Origin: Bacteroidota bacterium | GTDB lineage: Bacteria; Bacteroidota; Bacteroidia; Bacteroidales; UBA10428 | DNA length: 5,939 nt | Assembly (NCBI GenBank): GCA_017860375.1 | Contig: JAGDMB010000169.1 | Coordinates: 1-5,939 of the forward strand | Direction of reading: 5' to 3' | In this document: positions 1 through 5,939 of the stretch, one piece after another | How the letters are laid out: each line of letters opens with the position of its first letter | How positions within the stretch are numbered: position 1 is the first letter of the stretch | Position numbers and translations under genes: made by a program | Notes under the pieces: generated by a model | Seen by the model: only the letters and a program-made list of their open reading frames with translations | Told to the model about the DNA's origin: nothing | The model's database searches: none

Positions 1-978
1 AAGATCGACTATATTGTTGCGAACCACTCTGAAATTGATCACAGCGGGGCATTGCCCGAACTTCTGGAAGCCATACCCGACACACCGGTATACTGCACGG
101 ACTGGGGGGTGAAAGTACTCAAGGGTCATTATCATAAAGACTTGAATTTCAGGATTGTTAAAACCGGTGACAGGCTTGCCCTTGGATCAAAAGAACTTGT
201 CTTTATCCAGGCCACCATGCTTCACTGGCCTGACAGCATGTTTACCTACCTTACGGGTGATAATATATTATTCAGCAACGACGCCTTCGGCCAGCACTAT
301 TGCTCGGAATTCCTTTTTAACGACCTGGTTAACCAGGAGGAACTTTTCCAGGAAGCCATTAAATACTACGCAAATATTCTTACACCTTACAGTCATCTGG
401 TGGATAAAAAGATCAAAGAAGTGGTGGCCCTCAATGTACCGCTTGATATGATCTGTACCAGCCACGGTGTGATATGGCGCGAAAATCCTTTGCAAATCGT
501 TCAGAAATATGCGGAATGGGCAAACGCTTATCAGGAAAACCAGGTTACCCTTATTTACGATACCATGTGGAATGGCACACGCATCATGGCGGAAAACATA
601 GCAAAAGGCATCCACATGGCCGATAAAACCATCAATGTGAAACTATTCAATGCTTCCAATACGGATAAAAACGATATTCTCACGGAAGTATTCCGGTCAA
701 AAGCAATTCTGGTTGGTTCTCCTACCATTAACAAAGGCATATTGTTTTCCATAGCCGGTATTATGGAGGCTATACGGGGACTGGGCTTTAAGAATAAAAA
801 AGCAGCAGCATTCGGCTGTTATGGCTGGCACGGGGAGTGCATTGCCGTCATAGACGACATGATTAAAAATGCAGGGTTTGAACTGTTGGCCGAAGGAATT
901 AAAATAAACTGGAATCCGGATGAACAGGGTATCGCTCAATGCATTGAATTCGGACAATCGGTCGCAAAAAAACTGTAA
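1..978 (+). CDS. fprA: FprA-family A-type flavoprotein (flavodiiron protein), 5'-truncated by the window edge
   Basis: This is a cytoplasmic flavodiiron protein, a family that reduces O2 to water and/or NO to N2O with electrons usually supplied by rubredoxin. It protects anaerobes from oxygen or nitrosative stress. The reading frame is open from base 1, so 325 C-terminal residues are visible. About 70 N-terminal residues are missing compared with the usual ~400. Seen directly, numbering from the first visible codon: the metallo-beta-lactamase-type di-iron motif NHSEIDHSG (H9, E11, D13, H14), then H75 in MLHWPD, D94 in SNDAFG and H155 in TSHGV. These spacings match the family's iron ligands, so the site looks intact. 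The C-terminal flavodoxin domain starts near residue 182, with FMN-phosphate loop YDTMWNGT (186-193), then LVGSPT and FGCYGWHGE. There is no C-terminal rubredoxin or flavin reductase extension, so it is the simple class A form. O2 versus NO preference cannot be read from the sequence. The TTG at 52 is internal, not a start. Confidence 0.96.
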   Translation, partial: KIDYIVANHSEIDHSGALPELLEAIPDTPVYCTDWGVKVLKGHYHKDLNFRIVKTGDRLALGSKELVFIQATMLHWPDSMFTYLTGDNILFSNDAFGQHYCSEFLFNDLVNQEELFQEAIKYYANILTPYSHLVDKKIKEVVALNVPLDMICTSHGVIWRENPLQIVQKYAEWANAYQENQVTLIYDTMWNGTRIMAENIAKGIHMADKTINVKLFNASNTDKNDILTEVFRSKAILVGSPTINKGILFSIAGIMEAIRGLGFKNKKAAAFGCYGWHGECIAVIDDMIKNAGFELLAEGIKINWNPDEQGIAQCIEFGQSVAKKL

Positions 979-999
979 GCCAGGAATGCACCAGCAGTT
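966..999 (-). terminator. Weak candidate intrinsic terminator in the convergent gap
   Basis: The inverted repeat AACTG (971-975) / CAGTT (995-999) spans the 21-bp gap between two convergent stop codons. Read on the minus strand it runs into a seven-T stretch (972-966, partly inside the stem) and would serve the secreted-protein gene ending at 1000. The stem is only 5 bp and the loop is 19 nt, so it is weak. The T-tract overlaps the last codons of the flavodiiron gene. No better hairpin was found for either gene. Confidence 0.25.
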
Positions 1000-1878
1000 T
1001 CAATTTACTATCAACATTTTACCGGATCTTGAAACTCCCCTTTTTGTATTGATTTTGACCATATAAACACCCCCGGCATAGTGGGCAACGGGAATGCTTA
1101 CCACACCCCTGCTGTCACCCAGACTGATTTTCTCGACGATTTGACCCTGTGCATTGGTTATCTCAAGGGTCCCGGTGCGCTGATCTTCATTCAGTTTATA
1201 ATCAAGATGCACTACTTCGCGGGCAGGAACAGGATAGGCACTCAAGGCAATCCCCGTTTCCTCATCCATCTGGCCATGATTGGCAATGGAGACAGGCAAT
1301 GTTCCGGGAAGGCTGTATACATCATAGCTGTATAATCCTTCATTAATATAATACACATCAAGGATCATTTTCGCCCCGGCATCGGTATTTGTCAGGGAAG
1401 AAACTATGGTGGAATTGGTCGCTGTTGAGCTGCAAAGCCATGCATTCGTATTCTCCACATCCGACTGGAACAGGATACTTCCATCCTGGTGAAAAAGAAG
1501 CACCTGGGCATATTCAGCATAGTCACTGTTATAATAGACCAGCTGGCCCATCATGTCTATGTCGTCATCCCGATCAAAGACATTTTCCGATATATAGCTG
1601 ATGTACAATGATGGCGAATTATAATCCGAAATAATAAAAAGTGGATCGAGGTCAATGGAAATGGTTGTGAACTCCGAATAATCAAGGTTGTAAAAGACAT
1701 ATTGATAGAAAGTGCTGTCCATCCGGTTAACCAGACACATTTTTTGTCCGCTGTTTTCCAGCCTTATGGTTTGAATATTTATGGAGGCCTGATCGTCGAA
1801 TGCATGTTCTTTTACTACCTGTGCTGCAGCATTATATGCAACCAAAGCACCCGTCAGGAATATTGCTATTTTTTTCAT
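1000..1878 (-). CDS. Secreted protein of unknown function with type IX secretion C-terminal sorting domain
   Basis: A 292-residue exported protein of unknown function. The start at 1878 is chosen because it opens a textbook signal peptide: MKK, a hydrophobic core (IAIFLTGALVAY), then a likely cut at NAAA/Q. An in-frame ATG at 1902 would add eight polar residues (MDNLIRTN) ahead of it and is less likely. The middle (~170 residues) is rich in Tyr, Asp, Ser and beta-prone segments. It includes ENVFDRDDDIDMM, a HQDGSILF strand and YSLPGTLP; I recall similar motifs in other Bacteroidota type IX cargo, but no activity is known to me. The last ~80 residues (1003-1242) fit the type A sorting domain: AYPVPA, a strand-rich middle with NAQGQIV, AGGVYMVKI, and a final KMLIVN. 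The canonical YPNPA reads YPVPA here. The protein should cross the outer membrane by the Por system and be released or attached to surface lipopolysaccharide. It is a single gene, convergent with the flavodiiron gene and divergent from the TMTC-like gene. Confidence 0.88.
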   Translation of the reverse strand: MKKIAIFLTGALVAYNAAAQVVKEHAFDDQASINIQTIRLENSGQKMCLVNRMDSTFYQYVFYNLDYSEFTTISIDLDPLFIISDYNSPSLYISYISENVFDRDDDIDMMGQLVYYNSDYAEYAQVLLFHQDGSILFQSDVENTNAWLCSSTATNSTIVSSLTNTDAGAKMILDVYYINEGLYSYDVYSLPGTLPVSIANHGQMDEETGIALSAYPVPAREVVHLDYKLNEDQRTGTLEITNAQGQIVEKISLGDSRGVVSIPVAHYAGGVYMVKINTKRGVSRSGKMLIVN

Positions 1879-1935
1879 ATTAGTACGTATAAGGTTATCC
1901 ATTTATTAACTTAAGCCAACTATTTATCTGGAATG

Positions 1936-1943
1936 CAAAAGTA
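1936..1943 (-). promoter_or_regulatory. Bacteroidota-type -7 box for the secreted-protein gene
   Basis: On the minus strand these bases read TACTTTTG, an exact match to the Bacteroidota sigma-ABfr -7 consensus TAnnTTTG. They lie 57 bp upstream of the chosen ATG at 1878, giving a leader of about 50 nt. No clear TTG/TTTG -33 box is present about 19 bp further upstream; that stretch is only A/T-rich. The short consensus can occur by chance, but its place in the only gap upstream of the gene supports it. Confidence 0.5.
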
Positions 1944-2050
1944 ATGCCTTAATTTGTTTTCCGATAAAATTATTTACTCGTTTATTTTGGGATCCCGGAA
2001 TCAGAAGAGCTTCTATGATTTTTTTAGTATTTTTACTTCAAACCCTATAC

Positions 2051-2058
2051 AAGGAAAG
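2051..2058 (+). promoter_or_regulatory. Purine-rich ribosome binding site deciding the TMTC-like gene start
   Basis: AAGGAAAG ends 3 bp before the ATG at 2062 and is the best Shine-Dalgarno-like sequence near this gene. It supports the start at 2062 over the in-frame TTG at 1954. The stretch between 1954 and 2062 would encode a low-complexity, Phe/Ser-rich extension with no family counterpart. Confidence 0.55.
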
Positions 2059-2061
2059 CAT

Positions 2062-4047
2062 ATGAATATTCCTCCGGGAAACAGCAGATCCCTGTTATGG
2101 CTTCAGGCTGCCATTTTCATTTTTCCTTTGCTGATCTATTCCAACACCATCGGCCACGATTACGCGCTGGATGATGCCATGGTCATAACGCAGAATGAAT
2201 ATACGCAGAAGGGCTTCAGTGGACTGAAGGAACTGTTCACAGAAGATTCCTTTGCGGGTTTTTACCATGATAAAAAAGTAGACCTGCCGGGCGGTCGTTA
2301 TCGCCCTTTATCCATCGCCACGTTTGCCGTTGAATTTGCTTTGTTCGGACTCAATCCTCATCTCAGTCACCTGATCAACATTCTTCTCTATGCATTTACG
2401 GGGATAATACTGTATCATACTCTCCGCCTCCTTTTCAGGTACAAGAACGGTTCTCCTTTTTTGTTGAGCATTCCGGTCCTCGCCACTTTTATCTTCCTGG
2501 CCCATCCCCTCCACACCGAAGCCGTAGCCAATATAAAGGGCAGAGACGAAATCCTGTCCCTTTTGTTTTCGCTGCTTGCGCTGATCTCAGCCGTAAGGTA
2601 TACGGATAAAAGGCAGTGGCCCCTGTTGATCCTATGCTTTGCATTTTTGTTTCTGGGACTTCTTTCAAAGGAGAATGCCATCACTTTTATGTTTATCCTG
2701 CCCCTGGCGGTTTTTTTCTTCCGTGAAGTTCCTGTCAGGCAGCTTGTTATCGTTTCCGCTCCGGCCATCGCAGCATCGCTCCTGTACTTTTTGATCCGCA
2801 TCTCCATAACCGGTGGGTTTCAGGTTAGCGCTGCCCATGAACTGATGAATAATCCATTTATCTATGCCTCCGTGAATCAAAAATATGCCACCATCGTATT
2901 GACCCTGGGAATTTACCTGAAACTCCTGTTCTGGCCTCATCCGCTGACATTCGACTATTATCCCTACCATATCGAACTGACGGGATGGCATGATGCAGGC
3001 GTTATCACCACCCTCGCGGTATACCTCGTCCTGATTTTTTATGCCATTAGCGCCATCCGCAGCAAGAAACCGGCTGCCTTTTCAATCCTGTTCTTCGTTA
3101 TTTCACTGCTTCCGGTATCCAATCTTTTCATCAACATGGGAACCTTTATGAATGAAAGGTTCACATACCAGGCATCGGTGGCATTCGCAACCGGTTTAAC
3201 AGGATTCATCCTCGGCGTCATGGACATGAAAGGGTTCCCAAAGCTGCTGAAAAAGCAAACGGTCAGGGCAATGTTATTTTCGGTTGTCATTCTGTCATTT
3301 TCCACTCTTACGTTTGCACGCAATTTTGCCTGGAAAAACGACTATACGCTGTTTCTTACCGATGTTAAAACATCCTCAAACAGTGCCAAAAGCAACTGTG
3401 CGGCAGGAGGAGTATTGCTTGATAAAGCCATTGCCATGTCAGAGGAAGGACCAAAGAAGGAGTACCTTGAACAATCGATCCGGTATCTTACACAGGCTAC
3501 CGTGATTGATCCAACGTATTCCGATGTGTGGCGCAAGCTGGGAAGAGCATCATTTGAGTTAAACCATAATGTTCCTGCTTCCTTCCGGTACTATTACACC
3601 GCCCTCTCGATCAATCCGGGCGACGAAATGGCGTATTCCAATATTCATTTTATCCTGTCCGGTTACGACAGCATTGACCGGAAAATCAAGTTGTACGAAG
3701 AACTGTTAAAAATCAATCCGAAAAGGTCCGAAATTTATGGTCAGCTTGGGTTGTTGCACGGAAAGGAGAAAAAGGATTATCCGGCTTCCATTGCCTGTTT
3801 TAAGGAGGCTGTCCGGCTGAATCCCTCGTATAAGGAAGCCTACAAGGGACTTGGTGCAGCCTACCAAATGACAGGTGAGTACACAGAATCCCTTCATTGG
3901 CTTGAGTACGCTTTAAAGCTAGATACGATGGATGCCGGAACGTATAAATTGATGGGGAATTCCATGCTTAAAACAGGAAACAGGGAAAAAGCCGAACTTC
4001 TTTTCTCCAGGGCGGATCAGTTGAAAAAGAATTCCCGTCAGAATTGA
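2062..4047 (+). CDS. TMTC-like membrane glycosyltransferase (GT-C fold, DUF1736) with C-terminal TPR repeats
   Basis: A 661-residue inner-membrane protein resembling eukaryotic TMTC1-4, protein O-mannosyltransferases of CAZy family GT105. After the first membrane segment (about 16-30) comes the first outside loop with the acidic pair DD (37-38), the expected GT-C catalytic position. It is followed by GGRYRPLS (77-84), SHLIN (102-106), LAHPLHTEAVANIKGRDEIL (146-165) and SKE (202-204), all hallmarks of the TMTC group. A DUF1736-like stretch spans roughly 225-310, with NNP (263-265) and WPHPLTFDYYPY. Around ten hydrophobic segments run to about residue 430. From about 444 there are roughly six TPR units (for example ASIACFKEAVRLNP), probably facing the periplasm as TMTC repeats face the ER lumen. 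By analogy it would move a sugar from a polyprenyl-phosphate donor to exported proteins; donor and acceptor are inference. No other glycosylation gene is adjacent. The start at 2062 is preferred over TTG 1954, which has no ribosome binding site. The alternative reading is simply a TPR membrane protein. Confidence 0.88.
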   Translation: MNIPPGNSRSLLWLQAAIFIFPLLIYSNTIGHDYALDDAMVITQNEYTQKGFSGLKELFTEDSFAGFYHDKKVDLPGGRYRPLSIATFAVEFALFGLNPHLSHLINILLYAFTGIILYHTLRLLFRYKNGSPFLLSIPVLATFIFLAHPLHTEAVANIKGRDEILSLLFSLLALISAVRYTDKRQWPLLILCFAFLFLGLLSKENAITFMFILPLAVFFFREVPVRQLVIVSAPAIAASLLYFLIRISITGGFQVSAAHELMNNPFIYASVNQKYATIVLTLGIYLKLLFWPHPLTFDYYPYHIELTGWHDAGVITTLAVYLVLIFYAISAIRSKKPAAFSILFFVISLLPVSNLFINMGTFMNERFTYQASVAFATGLTGFILGVMDMKGFPKLLKKQTVRAMLFSVVILSFSTLTFARNFAWKNDYTLFLTDVKTSSNSAKSNCAAGGVLLDKAIAMSEEGPKKEYLEQSIRYLTQATVIDPTYSDVWRKLGRASFELNHNVPASFRYYYTALSINPGDEMAYSNIHFILSGYDSIDRKIKLYEELLKINPKRSEIYGQLGLLHGKEKKDYPASIACFKEAVRLNPSYKEAYKGLGAAYQMTGEYTESLHWLEYALKLDTMDAGTYKLMGNSMLKTGNREKAELLFSRADQLKKNSRQN

Positions 4048-4163
4048 TATTGAATGGCAATTGCACCCTGAATTAGGTTGGATCCTCACCTGAAAAACTG
4101 CTGTGCGGATTCTAAGATAAAAAGCCTGCCGTTCAACCCGGTATGATCATTGCCGTCAGTTAT
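4048..4163. other. Convergent spacer without recognisable elements
   Basis: These 116 bp separate the stops of the TMTC-like gene and the permease. A terminator would be expected for both, but I found only imperfect inverted repeats: AGGT...ACCT around a GGATCC core at about 4076-4092, and CGGTA...TGCCG at about 4139-4155. Neither is followed directly by a T-tract in the right direction. A T5 run on the minus strand (complement of AAAAA near 4119-4123) lacks a convincing stem. Termination may be Rho-dependent. No small gene was seen. Confidence 0.4.
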
Positions 4164-5915
4164 TCAGATCCCGGCCGGTTCTTGCTCTTGCTGACCTTTC
4201 CACTTCGGATTTAATTTGCTTTTTCGATAACCGTACGCAAAATACAATCCCAAGCCAATCAACAGCCAGATTGCGAATCTCATCCAGGCATGGTTTCCAA
4301 GTCCCGTCATCAGGTAGAGGTTGGCCAGTACGCTTATTACGGGTATCAGGGAGAATTTTTTCCGGATGCTGACCCCACTGAACACGATGGCTATAACGAC
4401 AAAAATGCCCATGGGAAGGTTTGATGCCAGGGCGGTGGGAGCATGGACAATCCATGCAGAAAGTTCGCTAAAAACCGATTTTCCTCCGGCGCTGATAATT
4501 AAGGATGTTACCAGCACAATGATCCAGACAGGGATCAGAAAATGCCGGCTGTTCAGGTAAGGAATCCTGTATCCTTTGTGCGGCCGTTTCTCGTCTCTGT
4601 CGATAAGCAGGATACCTCCGGATACAAGGACAAATGCAAACAGGGTGCCAATGCTCGTAAGATCGGTCACTTCGGTAAGGTTTACAAAAAAAGTAGGGAG
4701 CGCGACAATCACACCGGTAATGATGGTAGCAAAGGCCGGTGTGCGATAGCGTATGTGCAGTTTCGAAAAAAGCGGTGGTAAAAGGCCATCCCGGCTCATG
4801 CTCATCCAGATGCGCGGCTGTCCCACCTGGAAAACCAACAGAACTCCGGTCATCGCAATTATTGCACCCACGGCAATCACACCCGAGAGCCTGGTCAGAT
4901 GGTATTTCTGGAAAACAAAGGCCAGCGGATCGCCCACACCCAGCTCAGAATAGTGGACCATACCGGTAAGCACAAGGCTAATGGCTATATAGAGGAAAGT
5001 GGTGATGATCAGCGCATATACCATGGCCCTGGGAAGATCTTTTCGGGGATTCCTGCACTCTTCAGCAGTGGTCGATATGGCATCAAAACCGATATAGGCA
5101 AAAAATACGCCGGAGATGCCTTTCATCATACCGGCAAATCCATTGGGCGCAAATGGATGCCAGTTTTCCGGCTTAACCAGAAAGGCACCGATACCGATCA
5201 CGAGCAGCAGTATGGCAAGCTTTATCAGAACGAACACGTTCGATGCCATCTTGGTTTCATGTATTCCGATGTATACCAGCCAGGTAATAAAAAAGGTGAT
5301 TAAAACGGCCGGAAGGTCTATGATCAAAGGTATTCCGGCAAGGCGGGGTGCATGATCCCACGCCAGGTAACCATCCCTTACCACCGCAGTCAGCTGCATG
5401 AAATCATGGCCTGAAGCCATCATTTTCGTGGCTTCGTTAAATCCATGCCATGCGGTACGGTAATCCATCCCAAGGAATTCAGGCATATGAATACCCATGC
5501 TTGTCAGGGCAGCGGAGAAGTAATCACTCCAGGAAATGGCCACGGCAACATTTCCGACCGAATATTCCATGATCAGGTCCCATCCGATAATCCATGCAAT
5601 GAGTTCACCAAAAGCAGCGTAAGCGTATGTGTAAGCACTTCCGCTCACGGGTATACGCGAGGCAAATTCGGCATAGCATAAAGCTGAAAATCCGCATACG
5701 ACAGCGGTCAGCACAAAAAGCAACGATATGGAGGGGCCTCCGGATACTGCGGCATTGCCAATGGTGCTGTAAATTCCGGCACCAATAATGGCAGCAATTC
5801 CCAGTGAAGTAAGGTCACGGACACCCAGATCTCTCTTGAGCCCTGAATTTTCAAGCCCGGCCTTCTCATCCTCTGAGAAAATGCGTATGCTTTTACGGCG
5901 AAAAAGGGAATTCAT
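4164..5915 (-). CDS. APC-superfamily amino-acid permease, CAT (cationic amino acid transporter) type
   Basis: A complete 583-residue inner-membrane transporter of the amino acid-polyamine-organocation superfamily, closest to the CAT/YfnA group, which imports amino acids by proton- or gradient-coupled uptake. Seen directly: a charged cytoplasmic N-terminus; GLKRDLGVRDLTSLGIAAIIGAGI (25-48), whose GAGI at 45-48 is the broken-helix substrate site of TM1; YAEFASRIPVSGSAYTYAY (81-99); FFAYIGFDAISTTAEE (271-286) in TM6; NPRKDLPRAM (289-298); QPRIWMSMSRDGLLPP (366-381); RTPAFATIITG (391-401). A C-terminal membrane pair ends in YFAYGYRKS. About 12-14 membrane segments are expected. Between TM4 and TM5 there is a long hydrophilic stretch (about 140-195), longer than I recall for typical bacterial CATs. 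Substrate cannot be fixed from sequence; the CAT label does not prove cationic preference. ATG 5915 is chosen because it gives the family-typical N-terminus. Only 24 bp of upstream sequence is present and no strong ribosome binding site is seen there. The gene stands alone and convergent with the TMTC-like gene. Confidence 0.95.
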   Translation of the reverse strand: MNSLFRRKSIRIFSEDEKAGLENSGLKRDLGVRDLTSLGIAAIIGAGIYSTIGNAAVSGGPSISLLFVLTAVVCGFSALCYAEFASRIPVSGSAYTYAYAAFGELIAWIIGWDLIMEYSVGNVAVAISWSDYFSAALTSMGIHMPEFLGMDYRTAWHGFNEATKMMASGHDFMQLTAVVRDGYLAWDHAPRLAGIPLIIDLPAVLITFFITWLVYIGIHETKMASNVFVLIKLAILLLVIGIGAFLVKPENWHPFAPNGFAGMMKGISGVFFAYIGFDAISTTAEECRNPRKDLPRAMVYALIITTFLYIAISLVLTGMVHYSELGVGDPLAFVFQKYHLTRLSGVIAVGAIIAMTGVLLVFQVGQPRIWMSMSRDGLLPPLFSKLHIRYRTPAFATIITGVIVALPTFFVNLTEVTDLTSIGTLFAFVLVSGGILLIDRDEKRPHKGYRIPYLNSRHFLIPVWIIVLVTSLIISAGGKSVFSELSAWIVHAPTALASNLPMGIFVVIAIVFSGVSIRKKFSLIPVISVLANLYLMTGLGNHAWMRFAIWLLIGLGLYFAYGYRKSKLNPKWKGQQEQEPAGI

Positions 5916-5939
5916 CCGGGATCCGTTGGTGAATTACTT

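Larger units (their letters stand above)
1879..2061. promoter_or_regulatory. Divergent intergenic region between secreted protein and TMTC-like gene
   Basis: This is the only divergent spacer in the window and must hold the start signals for both flanking genes. It is clearly more A/T-rich than the genes. On the plus strand TATTTTTA at 2028-2035 matches seven of eight positions of TAnnTTTG and would give a leader of about 25 nt, but no partner -33 box is seen. An 8-bp palindrome, GGGATCCC, sits at 1989-1996 near the middle; there is no evidence that it is an operator. No riboswitch-like or tRNA-like fold was recognised. Confidence 0.4.

Noticed and set aside
268..615. 115-codon minus-strand reading frame inside the flavodiiron gene
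   Set aside because: It overlaps the iron-ligand and FMN-motif coding region on the other strand and shows no protein-family features.
1879..1902. Eight-residue extension of the secreted protein from ATG 1902
   Set aside because: The extension places polar residues before a standard MKK signal peptide; the start at 1878 is more natural, though 1902 cannot be fully excluded.
1989..1996. GGGATCCC palindrome as an operator
   Set aside because: It is an isolated 8-bp palindrome without flanking symmetry. GGATCC also occurs at other places in the window, so it is not distinctive.
1954..2061. A 36-residue N-terminal extension of the TMTC-like protein starting at TTG 1954
   Set aside because: It has no ribosome binding site, the start codon is TTG, and the encoded stretch is Phe/Ser-rich without the family's usual N-terminus. 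ATG 2062 has AAGGAAAG just upstream and leads straight into the first membrane segment.
2415..2807. 130-codon minus-strand reading frame inside the TMTC-like gene
   Set aside because: It is antisense to conserved membrane segments; the Lys/Arg-rich translation is what the opposite strand of hydrophobic coding sequence gives.
4076..4155. Possible terminator hairpins in the 4048-4163 spacer
   Set aside because: The inverted repeats are short and mismatched, and none is followed by a T-tract in the correct direction.
4899..5303. 134-codon plus-strand reading frame inside the permease gene
   Set aside because: It lies entirely antisense to a well-conserved permease; its translation has no recognisable motif and no ribosome binding site was noted.
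1..5939. Mobile element, CRISPR array, tRNA/rRNA or defence system
   Set aside because: No transposase or integrase, terminal repeats, regularly spaced repeats, structured RNA signatures or nuclease-type domains were seen; all sizeable coding sequence is accounted for by four ordinary genes.

Overview
The window looks like an ordinary chromosomal stretch from a Bacteroidota bacterium, probably an anaerobe or facultative anaerobe of the Bacteroidales type. Three things point there. One gene encodes a secreted protein ending in a type IX secretion (Por) C-terminal sorting domain, which is essentially restricted to this phylum. A TAnnTTTG -7 promoter box of the Bacteroidota type lies upstream of that gene. 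Shine-Dalgarno signals are weak and the starts sit in A/T-rich leaders. The anaerobic inference rests on the flavodiiron protein. No RNA gene, insertion sequence, CRISPR array, attachment site or origin was seen.

Layout: (1) 1-978, plus strand, is the 3' part of an A-type flavoprotein (flavodiiron O2/NO reductase); its first ~70 codons lie before the window. (2) 1000-1878, minus strand, is a small type IX-secreted protein of unknown function that converges on gene 1 with only 21 bp between the stops. (3) 1879-2061 is a divergent intergenic region with promoters or leaders for genes 2 and 3. (4) 2062-4047, plus strand, is a polytopic membrane protein with a C-terminal TPR array, resembling eukaryotic TMTC O-mannosyltransferases (GT-C fold, DUF1736). 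(5) 4048-4163 is a short convergent spacer. (6) 4164-5915, minus strand, is an APC-superfamily (CAT-type) amino-acid permease; its promoter lies beyond the window.

All four genes are separated by strand changes, so no operon links them and no shared pathway can be argued. The most interesting gene is the TMTC-like protein: it keeps the family's conserved loop motifs and is a candidate periplasm-facing glycosyltransferase, possibly acting on exported proteins such as its divergent neighbour. I see no convincing undescribed multi-gene system here.
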